From Acidobacteriota bacterium (GTDB lineage Bacteria; Acidobacteriota; Blastocatellia; Pyrinomonadales; Pyrinomonadaceae): DNA of 64,000 bases. Shown one piece after another: positions 1 to 9,308 of the stretch. The notes under the pieces are model-generated. The model saw only the letters and a program-made list of their open reading frames with translations. It had not been told where the DNA came from and made no database searches. The DNA lies in contig QHXR01000001.1 of NCBI GenBank assembly GCA_003223025.1, positions 310,434 to 374,433 on the forward strand. Reading direction: 5' to 3'. A program made the translations under genes and the position numbers. Every line of letters begins with the position of its first letter. Position 1 is the first letter of the stretch.

Positions 1-468
1 TCCGGCCTTCCCACCGACTCGCTTTTCTTCGGCGGATTCTTGCCATCAAAAAAAGGCGAGCGTCGAAAACGACTTCTCGAGATCGCCGAGATTCCGGCGA
101 CGATCATTTTCTACGAATCTCCGCGCCGGATCGCCGCGACGCTTTTGGATGCCGCGGACGTCCTCGGCGATCGTCGCGCGGTGATCGCACGTGAGATCAC
201 AAAACTCCACGAAGAATTCTCCCGCGGAACGCTATCAGAACTACACGCCAAATTTTCCTCTGCGACTGTTAAGGGTGAACTCGTTCTACTTATCGACCGA
301 GTTCGCGATCATCGGCCGGCGAATGCGGAAAGGATGTCGTTACCCGACAGACTAGAGCAGCTCCAGGCCGAAGGGATCGACCGGAAGGCCGCTCTGAAAA
401 AAGTCGCGAAAGAATTCGGTCTAAGTAAATCGGAAGCTTACCGGATCGTTCAAAACACCGAGAAATAA
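1..468 (+). CDS. rsmI: 16S rRNA (cytidine-1402-2'-O)-methyltransferase, C-terminal part
   Basis: The frame is open from base 1, so the 5' part lies outside the window; about 155 codons are present. RsmI uses SAM to methylate the ribose of C1402 in 16S rRNA. The visible part has the family motifs GLPTDS, LPSKKGER, FYESPRR and REITKLHEE, followed by an acidic/basic C-terminal helical tail (KKVAKEFGLSKSEAYRIV) that is usual for the family. The identification rests on these motifs. Nothing unusual is seen in the part present. Confidence 0.93.
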   Translation, partial: SGLPTDSLFFGGFLPSKKGERRKRLLEIAEIPATIIFYESPRRIAATLLDAADVLGDRRAVIAREITKLHEEFSRGTLSELHAKFSSATVKGELVLLIDRVRDHRPANAERMSLPDRLEQLQAEGIDRKAALKKVAKEFGLSKSEAYRIVQNTEK

Positions 469-595
469 CGGAACAACGAACTGTCGCCGGTTGTCTAACT
501 TAAAAAGTTTCCGGCGTCAGCAAACGAAAAGCCGAGTTGCCGATTCTTACGCTCAGGCAGCTGCGCGATTTCAGTTTCGTGAAGGAGTTTCTCGT

Positions 596-2047
596 ATGTT
601 CAGATCTCTTCTTTCGTGTGCCTCGATCTTTGTTCTTCTCATCTCGACCCTGTTAACACCGACATCGGTCTCCGCGCGACGTTGCGGCGAAAAATTACCG
701 GTCACGCTCTTGTCGCTCTACCGCAGCAGTCAGTTCATATACGTCGGCACGTTCGATCGTATCGAAGAAGGCGAGCCCGCAAAGGAGACCGCGGGATACA
801 AGATCGTTCCAATAAAAAAATTCTTTAGCCTTTCGTACTCCCTCAAGGGCGAGACGAAGAAGATGCTCGTGCTCGAGGACTCTGAGTACCGGTTCGACTC
901 GATACCCGTCGCCGTAGAAGAAAACACATCTACAGAACCAGACACTTCAGACGGCGCGGCAGTCGAGGAAAATGTGAATACGTCCACCGAGTCCGACGAG
1001 TCGGATGTCGAAGAGATGGACGCCGAAGTCGAAGACGCCGAAGTGAAACCGGGTGATCGCGTACTTTTGTTTCTCAACAAGGATGACGACACGGGCGATC
1101 CAGAACTGGCGGATTACCGGGACGGCCTCAAGAAAATGACGCAGGAGAAACTTTCGTCGTACGAGCCGCGCATCCGCGAGTTGAACGAGATCTTTTCGCA
1201 TGATGACCCGAGCTACTCAGATCTCGTTGCGTGGATCGTCAGATGCGCCGAAGATCCGCAGACTCGATGGGAAGGTACTTACGAACTGCTCCGAAGTTTT
1301 CAGACACTTGACTGGCGGGCTGAGCGAGCAAAGGAGGCGGACGAGCCGAAGACCGACATGGAGAAAGAGCAGGAAAACGAACCTGCCCATTACGAACCGC
1401 AACCGCCGAAGAAATTTGATACCGGTGACGAGAATTTTGCGAAGGCGATCACCGAAGGTCAAAAACTGATCCTGACGCAGACGTTGTTGAATCGAAAGCG
1501 CCCCGATCCGAAAGGGCGTGCCGACCGCAATGAGAACGCCGGGTTGAATCTCGGCGACAGGGAACTCATCGAGATCGTCAAACACTGGGGCAACGCAGAA
1601 GTAGCCGCGGATCTTCTTGCTCAATTACGCTATTACACGTCGGACGCCAACCTTAACTCCGATCTGATGGAATCGATCGCGTCGATCCTGGCTGACGATG
1701 ATCTGAATCAGGTTGCGGCAGAGTACAGCGATATTCGGTGGCGCGATGACGAGGACGAAGTCGAAGCGGAAGAACCTGAGGAAGCGGAGAATGAACAGAC
1801 GGCGACAGCTCCGGCGGACAACACCGGAGATCAAGTCGTATTTCGCTTGGTACAGCCGGTGGCAACGCAGCCCGTGCCGGAGAGTGGCGACGAAGCGGAG
1901 GATTCTGACGGTACAGCTCCGGCAGCGAGTTCGGCGAAGGCCGAACCGAAAGGGAAAACGTACGGTCAGATCAGAGCGGATCTGTTAAAAAAGTTTCTCG
2001 AGCGTGCGGAATGGCTCATCGCGGAGAAGAGTAAAGCCGAGAAGTAG
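596..2047 (+). CDS. Secreted acidic protein of unknown function
   Basis: 483 residues. I chose the ATG at 596 because a good ribosome site (gaaggag, 581-587) lies 8 bases upstream and the protein then starts with a signal peptide (MFRSLLSCASIFVLLI, cleavage probably after VSA). The frame stays open upstream to 491, but that extension has no signal or ribosome site. The mature protein starts RRCGEKLP and has two long acidic low-complexity stretches (around residues 100-160 and 380-440) with short direct repeats such as DAEVEDAEV. The middle is helical and rich in charged residues. I do not recognise a family; it is probably periplasmic or surface-exposed. Confidence 0.8.
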   Translation: MFRSLLSCASIFVLLISTLLTPTSVSARRCGEKLPVTLLSLYRSSQFIYVGTFDRIEEGEPAKETAGYKIVPIKKFFSLSYSLKGETKKMLVLEDSEYRFDSIPVAVEENTSTEPDTSDGAAVEENVNTSTESDESDVEEMDAEVEDAEVKPGDRVLLFLNKDDDTGDPELADYRDGLKKMTQEKLSSYEPRIRELNEIFSHDDPSYSDLVAWIVRCAEDPQTRWEGTYELLRSFQTLDWRAERAKEADEPKTDMEKEQENEPAHYEPQPPKKFDTGDENFAKAITEGQKLILTQTLLNRKRPDPKGRADRNENAGLNLGDRELIEIVKHWGNAEVAADLLAQLRYYTSDANLNSDLMESIASILADDDLNQVAAEYSDIRWRDDEDEVEAEEPEEAENEQTATAPADNTGDQVVFRLVQPVATQPVPESGDEAEDSDGTAPAASSAKAEPKGKTYGQIRADLLKKFLERAEWLIAEKSKAEK

Positions 2048-2124
2048 ACAGAAGACAGGAGACAAGAGACAAGAGACAAGAAACAATCTCTTGTCTCCTG
2101 TCTCCTGTCTCTTGTCTCTTCTCC
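2048..2124. repeat. Heptamer-unit inverted repeat between convergent genes
   Basis: The left arm is a run of seven-base units close to AGACAAG and the right arm is the complementary run close to CTTGTCT, joined by a very short loop near 2082-2086. It would fold into a hairpin of over 25 bp. It starts at the stop codon of the upstream plus-strand gene and ends just before the stop of the convergent peptidase gene, so it may act as a transcription barrier. Same structural class as repeats at 9648, 17607, 27597, 56228 and 60640. Confidence 0.85.
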
Positions 2125-2134
2125 CGCTTCTTCC

Positions 2135-3757
2135 TTATCGCTGATTAAGCTCAGGTGGCAACTGTTTATCAACAGCCGGCCTCGTCGGAAGGTCCGAGAC
2201 TTCCCACATCGTCAGGAAGATCGTTCGCGCAACTTTCTCCATCTTTGCGTAATCGATCTTGTCAGGTGAATCGCCCGGCTGATGATAGTCCTCGTGAACT
2301 CCGTCAAACCAGAACGTGATCGGGATCCCGTTCAACGCGTAGTTGAAATGATCCGACCGGAAGAAGAACCGGTTTGTGTCTTTCGGATCGTCGTATCGAT
2401 AATCGTATCCGAGTTTCAAAAAGCCTTCGTTCGTTCCTTTCACGATCGAGCCGAGTGTCGAGCTCATCATCTCCGCGCCGATAACATAGATCGAATTCTC
2501 ATCCGTCAGATCCTTGTTCTTCGGATTTGTGTCGCCCGGCTTGCGGCTGCGGCCGATCATATCGATGTTGAGTTGCGCGATGACGTTCTTGATATCGACA
2601 GTCGGAAACTTGTTGAAGTACTCCGAACCCCACAATCCTTTTTCTTCGCCGGCATGCCAGACAAAAAGTATCGAACGCTTCGGACGTGTTTTCGATTTCG
2701 CCAGTGCTTCGGCGATCGAAAGCACGGCAACCGTTCCCGAGCCGTCATCGTCAGCGCCGTTCCAGATCTTGTCCTCGCCGGGTGCATTCGGATTCGTGCC
2801 GACGTGATCGTAGTGAGCGCCGATCGCAACCATCTCGTTTTTCAGAACCGGATCGCGGCCTTCCCAGATCGCGGCGACATTCTGTGTCATGAGATGTTCC
2901 GTTTTACTAACGGAACTCAGGCTCGCCGTCTTCTTGATCTCGAAAGCGTTCGCGGACGTTTTGTCTGCCGCCTCACCGGCAAAGATCGCGTTTCCGACTT
3001 TCTCTGAAACCAAGAACGCGGGCGGATTGTTTCCGGTGTCCGCCGGTCGAAATTTCTCGACCATCGTACGACCGCGTCCGAGGAAGCCGCGGAGCTGGCC
3101 CCACATTCCCTGAATCTCCGGAGGAGCGATGACGATTACTCCTGCCGCGCCTTTTGCCTTGGCATAAGCCAGCGGATTGGCCCAGTCGACACCAACCTCG
3201 CCCTTCAAATCTTCCTGCGTAACGCCGGCGGGACGCGGGATCATCGTCTGCTGGCTGAACGCCGAGCTATAGAGCACGACGATCTTACCTTTAACATCGA
3301 CGCCGGCATACGCGTCGATTCCCTTGGACTTCACGAGCCAGCCGGTCTTTCCAAAAACTATCGGACCGCTCACCGAACCGCTTCCGCTGACACGATAAAA
3401 ATCTTCGGCAAACTTATAAGCTTGTCCGCCAACTTCCAGCGTCGTCTTCTCGGGATCGAGGCTCTCTCGCGTTAATGCGATCTTCTGGAAAAAGGTTCCG
3501 TTGTCGCCCGCCGGTTTGAATCCCCATTTCTGAAGATTCATCTTGATGAACTCCGCGGTTACGTCGAGACCGCTCGACGGCGTGTCGCGACCGCCCATGG
3601 CGTCCGACGCGACGAAGTAAAGATAGCTGCTCATCTGATCTGCCGTTATTCCTTCGGCGATCTTTCGCTCGGCGGACGTGATCTTCACGGCCTGAGCAAA
3701 ACCCGACGAGGCGAGCAGACTTAAAGTAAGTAAAAAAGCGAAAAGGTTTCTTCTCAT
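2135..3757 (-). CDS. Secreted M28 family metallopeptidase with PA domain
   Basis: 540 residues, start taken at the ATG with ggagag upstream (an in-frame start 11 codons earlier has no ribosome site). The signal peptide MRRNLFAFLLTLSLLASSGFAQA is clear. A protease-associated domain occupies roughly residues 120-270. The M28 zinc peptidase domain follows: HYDHVGT (zinc His, about residue 313), NGADDDGSGT (bridging Asp), HAGEEKGLWGSEYF (general base and zinc Glu), LNIDMIGR (zinc Asp) and FRSDHFNYA (zinc His). All five metal ligands are visible. It is probably an aminopeptidase acting on peptides outside the cytoplasmic membrane. Specificity cannot be read from sequence. Confidence 0.92.
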   Translation of the reverse strand: MRRNLFAFLLTLSLLASSGFAQAVKITSAERKIAEGITADQMSSYLYFVASDAMGGRDTPSSGLDVTAEFIKMNLQKWGFKPAGDNGTFFQKIALTRESLDPEKTTLEVGGQAYKFAEDFYRVSGSGSVSGPIVFGKTGWLVKSKGIDAYAGVDVKGKIVVLYSSAFSQQTMIPRPAGVTQEDLKGEVGVDWANPLAYAKAKGAAGVIVIAPPEIQGMWGQLRGFLGRGRTMVEKFRPADTGNNPPAFLVSEKVGNAIFAGEAADKTSANAFEIKKTASLSSVSKTEHLMTQNVAAIWEGRDPVLKNEMVAIGAHYDHVGTNPNAPGEDKIWNGADDDGSGTVAVLSIAEALAKSKTRPKRSILFVWHAGEEKGLWGSEYFNKFPTVDIKNVIAQLNIDMIGRSRKPGDTNPKNKDLTDENSIYVIGAEMMSSTLGSIVKGTNEGFLKLGYDYRYDDPKDTNRFFFRSDHFNYALNGIPITFWFDGVHEDYHQPGDSPDKIDYAKMEKVARTIFLTMWEVSDLPTRPAVDKQLPPELNQR

Positions 3758-3828
3758 TATCTCTCCGAAAATTGGTGTGTAGTTGGTCAAAAGTCGTATT
3801 ACGGGGATTTACGGGGAATTGTTTCGTT

Positions 3829-4626
3829 TTACGAGCCGAATATTGCGATCGAATTTTTGTCTGCAAGAGAGATCATCTGTTCACGATCGAAGATCAACGT
3901 TTTGCCAGCCGTGACCGACAGGCAAGTCGCACCGGCCGCGATCATTGTCTCGATGGTCGGAACACCGACGACGGGAACGTCGAATCGCATATCCTGATCG
4001 GGCTTCGCGACTTTGACGACGGTCAATTTTCCCTTCGCCAAATCACCCGCCCTGCGAATCGTCGCATCCGTTCCTTCCATCGCTTCGATCGCGACGCATG
4101 CTTTCGCGCGAACGACGATCGTCTGGCCGAGGTCGAGCCGCGCGATCTCGTCCGCGATGTGCAGACCGTACTCGATGTTGCCGAGCTCGATGTCACTCGG
4201 TTTGCGTTTTGTAATTGCGCCCGGCGGTGCGAGATTGTCCTGCAGGAAATATGTCGAGTCGATAAGCTCGATCCCTTCGCTCGCGAGCTCGTCCGCCACG
4301 CCGCCGATCAACGCGTCCGTATTTCGACGCGGCAAATTCCAGAGCATTTTTAGCATTCGCACATCGGGAAGCGATCCGGAAAAGATCTGGACGTGCTTTA
4401 CCTGACCGGCCATGATCGCCTTCGTCACGCCGCGCGATTTGAAGTACGAGATCATCTTTCCAAGTTGCCCGATCCCGACCCATTGGACGTCATCGGCAAC
4501 TTCGTCGATCCGTTTGTCGGTCTCTTCTTTTATCGCGGCGATGGCGAGACTCGCACCTTGTTTGCGCGCGCCCTCAACGACGAGGAAAGGGAATTGTCCA
4601 TTGCCCGCGATGAGTCCGAATTTCAT
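3829..4626 (-). CDS. lpxI: UDP-2,3-diacylglucosamine diphosphatase, LpxI type
   Basis: 265 residues, full length for LpxI (DUF1009 family). LpxI hydrolyses UDP-2,3-diacylglucosamine to lipid X in lipid A synthesis and replaces LpxH in many non-enteric bacteria. Family features: N-terminal MKFGLIAGNGQFPFLV, IMAGQVKH, LPRRNTDALIGGVADEL, and the C-terminal catalytic block with VVRAKACVAIEAMEGTD, FDVPVVGVPTIE and AGKTLIFD. Its start overlaps the stop of the upstream acetyltransferase by four bases, so the two are probably translationally coupled. With lpxK at 16588 it supports a diderm cell that makes lipid A. Confidence 0.95.
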   Translation of the reverse strand: MKFGLIAGNGQFPFLVVEGARKQGASLAIAAIKEETDKRIDEVADDVQWVGIGQLGKMISYFKSRGVTKAIMAGQVKHVQIFSGSLPDVRMLKMLWNLPRRNTDALIGGVADELASEGIELIDSTYFLQDNLAPPGAITKRKPSDIELGNIEYGLHIADEIARLDLGQTIVVRAKACVAIEAMEGTDATIRRAGDLAKGKLTVVKVAKPDQDMRFDVPVVGVPTIETMIAAGATCLSVTAGKTLIFDREQMISLADKNSIAIFGS

Positions 4627-5132
4627 TTCGAAAATGTGAAAAGCCGCAGCTCGTTTCCGTTCGACATCGAGATGAGTCGTTCGAAACTGAACCCGAGCTT
4701 AGCAAGTAGTTGACCCGAACGTTCGTTGTCCGGCGTCGTTATCGCGGAGATGTTCGTAAAGCCGAGTGAATCGATACCAAACTCCAGGATCGCCTTCGCT
4801 GATTCCAACGCGTAGCCGTGTTTGCGAAACTCGGGAAGAAAAGCGAAGCCGATGTCGGGATCGTCTAGTTCATCGCGCTTCACATAACCGCATGTCCCGA
4901 TCGGAGTGCCGTCGCTTTTGAGCTGGACGATGTAATGACCGAATCCGTTTTCGTCGTAACTCTTCATCGCGACGTCCTGCACGAAACGTTCCGCGTCGGC
5001 GACCGTCCTGACGCCCTTGTCGCCGATATATTCGAGGTACGCCGGATCATTCATCAGGCCGTGGACGAACTCCGCGTCGTCGACCACAATTTTGCGGAGT
5101 CGCAATCGCTCAGTTTCAAGGATCGTCGTCAC
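4623..5132 (-). CDS. GNAT acetyltransferase, RimJ/RimL type
   Basis: 169 residues. Begins TTILETERLRLRKI, typical of RimJ/RimL-like GNAT proteins, and has the acetyl-CoA binding region GTCGYVKRDELDDPDIGFAF followed by the motif around FRKHGYALESAKAIL. The C-terminal GFTNISAITTPDNERSGQLLAKLGF segment matches the usual 'NxxSxxLLxKxGF' end of the fold. The acceptor is unknown: N-terminal protein acetylation or a small molecule are both possible. Overlaps lpxI by four bases; six bases separate it from the ferritin-like gene upstream. Confidence 0.88.
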   Translation of the reverse strand: MTTILETERLRLRKIVVDDAEFVHGLMNDPAYLEYIGDKGVRTVADAERFVQDVAMKSYDENGFGHYIVQLKSDGTPIGTCGYVKRDELDDPDIGFAFLPEFRKHGYALESAKAILEFGIDSLGFTNISAITTPDNERSGQLLAKLGFSFERLISMSNGNELRLFTFSK

Positions 5133-5138
5133 GTTTAT

Positions 5139-5594
5139 CTATTCGGCGAAAGGTTGGATCTCACCCGGCTTGCGCAGCATCTTGTTCACCTCATCGAGAT
5201 GCATTTCCTCGAGCAGTATCATCTCTCGGGCGTATTCTTCGAGCGCAACGGATTTGCCTTCGGTCAATCTCAGAAGCTCGTAGTAAGCGGCGAGCGTCGA
5301 GCTTTCCTGTTCAAGGCTCTCGCGAAGAATATCGCCGATATCATGCTGGTGCGTCTCAAGCAACGGCCCGATCTTCAAGCTCGGATGACCTCCGAGCATC
5401 GTGACAAATTCCCCGGCCTTGTGCGCATGCATAAGACTTTCGTCACCGTTGCTCTTCAACCACGACACGATCGGAATTCGGTTATATCCGAAAACCATTA
5501 AGGCATAGTGCGTATACCGCACAACGCCGGCGAGCTCGAGCTCAAGGATCCGGTTCAAAACTTCGATCGCGCTTTTGTTTTCTGATTCGTTCAT
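5139..5594 (-). CDS. Ferritin-like / bacterioferritin-type iron protein
   Basis: 151 residues from the ATG at 5594; a 15-codon in-frame upstream extension looks non-coding. The four-helix bundle carries di-iron ligands at the expected places: LELELAGVVRYTHYAL (helix A Glu), ESLMHAHKAGE (helix B Glu and His), LEQESSTLAAYYELL (helix C Glu) and ILLEEMHLDEV (helix D Glu and His). This matches the bacterioferritin group rather than Dps. Expected to oxidise and store iron in the cytoplasm. No clear Met for haem binding at the dimer interface was identified, so haem content is open. Confidence 0.85.
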   Translation of the reverse strand: MNESENKSAIEVLNRILELELAGVVRYTHYALMVFGYNRIPIVSWLKSNGDESLMHAHKAGEFVTMLGGHPSLKIGPLLETHQHDIGDILRESLEQESSTLAAYYELLRLTEGKSVALEEYAREMILLEEMHLDEVNKMLRKPGEIQPFAE

Positions 5595-5639
5595 AAGCTT
5601 ATGAGGCAGAATATTAGCATGTTTGACGAAGAGAGCCAC

Positions 5640-7580
5640 TCAAGGCTTTGCCGGTCCCTCAAGTTCGTCGATTTTCTTGATGTTCGCGTCCGCGTGCACC
5701 GCGAGAGCGTGCGCGGTTGGATGCATAACGGTAGATCGATCATCAAGAAAAAAGAGGTCGTACGAAAACCAATTCAGAAAGCGCTTCTGTTCGTCTGTCG
5801 TCATTTTTGAATCAACGGGAAGCCGGATCCAACGCTGCCGCAGCCCATATGCCTTGTAATTGCGTGGATCATAATTTCGAACGATTTCATCTCTTGCCCA
5901 ATCGCGCGCGTACCAATTATGATCGCGCCGCCTGAGCATCATGAAGTTCTCGTCGACACTGAGCGGCATCGGTTTGTTAGTCGCGTCCATTCCCTGCGAT
6001 CGACCTTGTGCGCAGAAGCCTCTGCCCGAATATCTATCGAGATGGGAAGTGGCTAATGTCCATCGGGTCGGCTCACTGCCGGTGTCGATATCGGTCTTAC
6101 GCTGAAACTCGAATAATTTGGTCGCGAAGAGCTCCTTTATGGAACCGGCACGCTTCTCCCTCCCCTCGTCTTCATTGAATGGAATCGTAAATTCGTCGCG
6201 ATTAGCGGCGCATGGCTTATCATTTTCGTCTTGAAAATAGTCGGGATAAGCCGTGAGAATTATCCGCCGACAAGGCTCTTCTTTTTTGCAACCGCGTATC
6301 GCGATACCTGTCGATGGTGTGAAAAGCGTTTTCTGAAGTTTAGCGTAGTTGTCCTGAAGTTTTGCGATCCCGTCGATCGTCTCCTTTTCGCTCGGCGACA
6401 ACGCCTGATGAAATACCTTTAGCATTAGACGCGTCCTGCCGGACATGATGATGTTTGCTACGTACTCAGCAAAATGTAAATCGTTTCCGCCCGTGCTAAG
6501 CAACAGATAGTCGACTTCGCGCCCTTGAAGCACTTTACGGAGAACCTCTAACTGGGGACGGACAACGTTATCCACGCCCGTCTGCATTTTTTCCTTTGCC
6601 TTTTGGGTTTTACTGATGATCGTATCCGTCGTGCCGCCCGAGCATGAGTAGCTCACAAACGTAACCGCCTCTTGTTTCTTGTTTAGAGCAAATTGCAACG
6701 CAGTTTTGAACTGATAAGAATACATCGAGCGATGGCAACGCGTATCAAGCCATGCTACGCCCGAGTTCTTGTCCTTTCGCGGCATTCGCCTCCACTTCCA
6801 GAAATATGCAAAATCAACGTCAGACTGTTTATCGAGGAAAGACGCTGGAATGTCCGGGTTACCTTCTCCGGAGGCGTAAGAGTCTCCGAGCCCTACGATC
6901 AGATTATCTTTCACGAGAATGGGCTTTGGGGTTTTCGCAATAATGCTTCCATCCGGGCGATTGAGTGAGACGGTCGTACCGCCCGGCTTTGTGTAGATGT
7001 ATTCAGCGTCGAATTCAATGCAGGGAAATTTGTATATCGAGCGATCGCAATTCTTCTGCTCACTTAATTGCATTCCGTCACCTAGCCAAGTGGCATCGGA
7101 GAAATCGGGTCCGACCAGCGTTGGGAGCCACACACGTACACGATGCTTAGTGGGTTTAATATAGTCGGGACACTTCTCCTTACTGAACACTAGGTTCTCC
7201 GCGTCCCAACAAGTCTTCTTGTAGTTATCTTTTGCCAGCCCTGCGAACCAGCCAAGGTATGAATGCCCGATCTCATTTTTGCACGTGTCCTCAGGCTTTC
7301 CTTCCGCGAAACACTTCCGTAGATCAGCTTTCCGCTCATTATCGATCTTTTCCTCGTCCAGTTTCTGCAGAGCTCTTTCGAGCCCCTCGGCCGAATTTAC
7401 TGAAGCATTGGCTTTTTTCAATACTTCGATCGAAGGCTGATCGACGATAAATCGAAACGGATTGACTACTTCCCATTCGAGAGCCTGCGATGTCGCGGGG
7501 ACGGGAAGAAAAAGAAAAAGGATGGCCATTCCGAATCCGAGACGGACTACGGCGCTGTGGGTTCGACGAATTGAGTTCAT
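5640..7580 (-). CDS. Secreted SGNH-type hydrolase, large
   Basis: 646 residues with an N-terminal signal peptide (hydrophobic core GFGMAILFLFLPVPATSQA). SGNH hydrolase blocks: GDSYASGEG near residue 231 (nucleophile Ser), YSCSGGTTD (oxyanion Gly), STGGNDLHF (Asn), and MHPTAHALAVHA near residue 620 with the catalytic His. The region between the Asn and His blocks is long and contains many cysteines (CKKEEPC, CAANRD, CHRS), suggesting disulfides. Related proteins are secreted esterases or lipases; the substrate here is unknown. Its stop is 45 bases from the ferritin-like gene start, so it could be first in that minus-strand run. Confidence 0.82.
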   Translation of the reverse strand: MNSIRRTHSAVVRLGFGMAILFLFLPVPATSQALEWEVVNPFRFIVDQPSIEVLKKANASVNSAEGLERALQKLDEEKIDNERKADLRKCFAEGKPEDTCKNEIGHSYLGWFAGLAKDNYKKTCWDAENLVFSKEKCPDYIKPTKHRVRVWLPTLVGPDFSDATWLGDGMQLSEQKNCDRSIYKFPCIEFDAEYIYTKPGGTTVSLNRPDGSIIAKTPKPILVKDNLIVGLGDSYASGEGNPDIPASFLDKQSDVDFAYFWKWRRMPRKDKNSGVAWLDTRCHRSMYSYQFKTALQFALNKKQEAVTFVSYSCSGGTTDTIISKTQKAKEKMQTGVDNVVRPQLEVLRKVLQGREVDYLLLSTGGNDLHFAEYVANIIMSGRTRLMLKVFHQALSPSEKETIDGIAKLQDNYAKLQKTLFTPSTGIAIRGCKKEEPCRRIILTAYPDYFQDENDKPCAANRDEFTIPFNEDEGREKRAGSIKELFATKLFEFQRKTDIDTGSEPTRWTLATSHLDRYSGRGFCAQGRSQGMDATNKPMPLSVDENFMMLRRRDHNWYARDWARDEIVRNYDPRNYKAYGLRQRWIRLPVDSKMTTDEQKRFLNWFSYDLFFLDDRSTVMHPTAHALAVHADANIKKIDELEGPAKP

Positions 7581-7711
7581 AGGATTTGGTTGTAACCAGA
7601 CGCGGAATAATAGCGCCGAAGATTTATCGGTGTCTAGCTTTTCTTTTGGCGTGAGGGTAAGGCCGTCGGAGCGGAATCGTAGTCATCGCGAAGATTTCAA
7701 TCGCGGTCACT

Positions 7712-8029
7712 TTATCCGTCTATGTCGCGGTCAGCGGATTCGATAAATGGACCCGTGATATGCAAAATGTTGACCGTCTTACCTCTGATCTCAAACAACA
7801 CCCGGTAACGGCCGACGATAAGTTGCCGGACTTCAACTGAAGCCCACTTCGATTCAGGAGCCAAAGGATGCGCAAGCGGATTCGCGGCAAGGAGCGTCGT
7901 TACTTTCTGACGAAGATTGCGGGCCCAGCGAAAGGTAGGTTCTTTGCCCCAATTCGTAACGCCCCAGATTATCGAGTCGACCAGCTCAGATTCAGCTGTG
8001 TCGGAGAATTCGACACGATATCGTTTCAT
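7712..8029 (-). CDS. RelE/ParE family toxin
   Basis: 105 residues. Begins KRYRVEFSDTAESELVDSI, then a helical hairpin and the characteristic C-terminal strand block VRQLIVGRYRVLFEIRGKTVNILHI. This is the ParE/RelE toxin fold, and the spacing fits ParE-like members. Its start overlaps the antitoxin stop by four bases, the standard antitoxin-first layout. Whether it acts on gyrase (ParE) or on ribosome-bound mRNA (RelE) cannot be told from this sequence. Confidence 0.88.
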   Translation of the reverse strand: MKRYRVEFSDTAESELVDSIIWGVTNWGKEPTFRWARNLRQKVTTLLAANPLAHPLAPESKWASVEVRQLIVGRYRVLFEIRGKTVNILHITGPFIESADRDIDG

Positions 8030-8319
8030 TCGTTATCCGGAATTCCGAATCTTTCAAAGAGATCACGAAAAACATCTTCCGCGACTCGTGTCCTGCCGGC
8101 TTTGACATCCGCCAATCCCCGCTGAATTCCGGCGATGGCTTCCAGCCGATCCTTCTCGCGGAGATAGTCCTGATAACTGTCGGGATCATGAACGACTGCA
8201 GCGGCTTTGCCATTGACTGTCAGCACGATCGGCTGCCCGGTCTTCTTCATCTGCTTCAAGAATTTTGAAGTGTCCCGTTTGAAAACGCTCAAGCTTTGAA
8301 TGTCGCGTGATAGCTTCAT
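8026..8319 (-). CDS. Phd/YefM family antitoxin
   Basis: 97 residues. N-terminal SLSVFKRDTSKFLKQMKKTGQPIVLTVNGKAAAVV is the Phd/YefM DNA-binding and dimerisation domain. The C-terminal part (LADVKAGRTRVAEDVFRDLFERFGI) is the usual toxin-wrapping region. It should bind and neutralise the toxin encoded just downstream and repress its own promoter, which would lie in 8320-8378. I did not find an obvious palindromic operator there. Confidence 0.88.
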   Translation of the reverse strand: MKLSRDIQSLSVFKRDTSKFLKQMKKTGQPIVLTVNGKAAAVVHDPDSYQDYLREKDRLEAIAGIQRGLADVKAGRTRVAEDVFRDLFERFGIPDNE

Positions 8320-8378
8320 GGAAACATGGTACTACGGTTGTCGAATTTAGTGCGAATTTAGCGAGAATTCTCTGGAAG

Positions 8379-9308
8379 CTAGCGGGGGCTCTCTCCGCTC
8401 TCGGTCTGCTGTCGTGCGTGATACGAACTTCGCGTCAGCGGCGACGATTCGACGTGCTTGAATCCCATCGCTTCGCCGATCTTTTTCCATTCGGCGAATT
8501 CTTCGGGTGTCACGTAGCGTTCGACTGGTAGGCGTTTCTCATAAGGCTGGAGATATTGGCCGATCGTCATGATGTCGCACGATGCCTTTCGGAGGTCCCG
8601 CATCAGTTCGACGACTTCTTCAAACTCTTCACCGAGTCCGGCCATGATCCCGCTCTTCGTCAGCATCGTCGACTGCTCGGTGTCGCGCCAGTGGGCAGCT
8701 CGTGTTAGCAGCTCCATCGACTGTTCGTAGATCGCGTCGGGCCGAACTCGTCGGTAAAGTCGAGCGATCGTTTCCGTGTTGTGATTGAGAACGTCGGGAC
8801 GTGCGCGTAGAACATTGTTCAGAGCATTTTCGTCACCATTGAAGTCCGGAATAAGAACTTCGACTTTACACTCGGGATTAAGTTCGCGAACTGTCGTGAT
8901 CGTTTCTGCCCAGTGCATCGAACCGCCGGCGGGAAGATCGTCGCGATTCACGGATGTAATGACGGCATGTTTGAGATCGAGATGACGAACCGCTTCGGCG
9001 ACGTGCGTCGGCTCCATCGGATCGAGATCCATCGGCTTGCCTTTGTTCACGGCGCAGAATCCGCAGTGACGCGTGCAAGTATCGCCGCCGAGCATAAATG
9101 TCGCGGTCTTATCGGTCCAGCATTCGAAAATGTTCGGGCACTTCGCTTCCTGGCAGACGGTGTGGAGGTTCAATCCGCTGATGAGATCGAGGACCGCGTT
9201 CTGGTTGCGCGGATCGCCGAGCTTGATCTTCAGCCAGTCCGGCTTCTTCAAACGCTCGCGACCTTTACGGTTCAAAAACTTCTCAACTAAAACTTTTTCT
9301 TCGATCAT
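8379..9308 (-). CDS. lipA: Lipoyl synthase
   Basis: 309 residues, normal length. LipA is a radical SAM enzyme that inserts two sulfurs into protein-bound octanoyl groups. Both Fe-S clusters are present: the auxiliary cluster motif CQEAKCPNIFEC and the radical SAM motif CTRHCGFC. The C-terminal SPLTRSSYHA contains the conserved Ser that ligates the auxiliary cluster. The start overlaps the stop of the upstream protease gene by four bases, linking lipA to the sodN-sodX cluster. No lipB is present in the window. Confidence 0.97.
   Translation of the reverse strand: MIEEKVLVEKFLNRKGRERLKKPDWLKIKLGDPRNQNAVLDLISGLNLHTVCQEAKCPNIFECWTDKTATFMLGGDTCTRHCGFCAVNKGKPMDLDPMEPTHVAEAVRHLDLKHAVITSVNRDDLPAGGSMHWAETITTVRELNPECKVEVLIPDFNGDENALNNVLRARPDVLNHNTETIARLYRRVRPDAIYEQSMELLTRAAHWRDTEQSTMLTKSGIMAGLGEEFEEVVELMRDLRKASCDIMTIGQYLQPYEKRLPVERYVTPEEFAEWKKIGEAMGFKHVESSPLTRSSYHARQQTESGESPR

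Noticed and set aside
2282-3007. 241-codon plus-strand frame
   Set aside because: It is antisense to the M28 peptidase gene, which has clear metal ligands; the frame is a GC-bias shadow.
4935-5501. 188-codon plus-strand frame
   Set aside because: Antisense to the acetyltransferase and ferritin-like genes; no motif or ribosome site.
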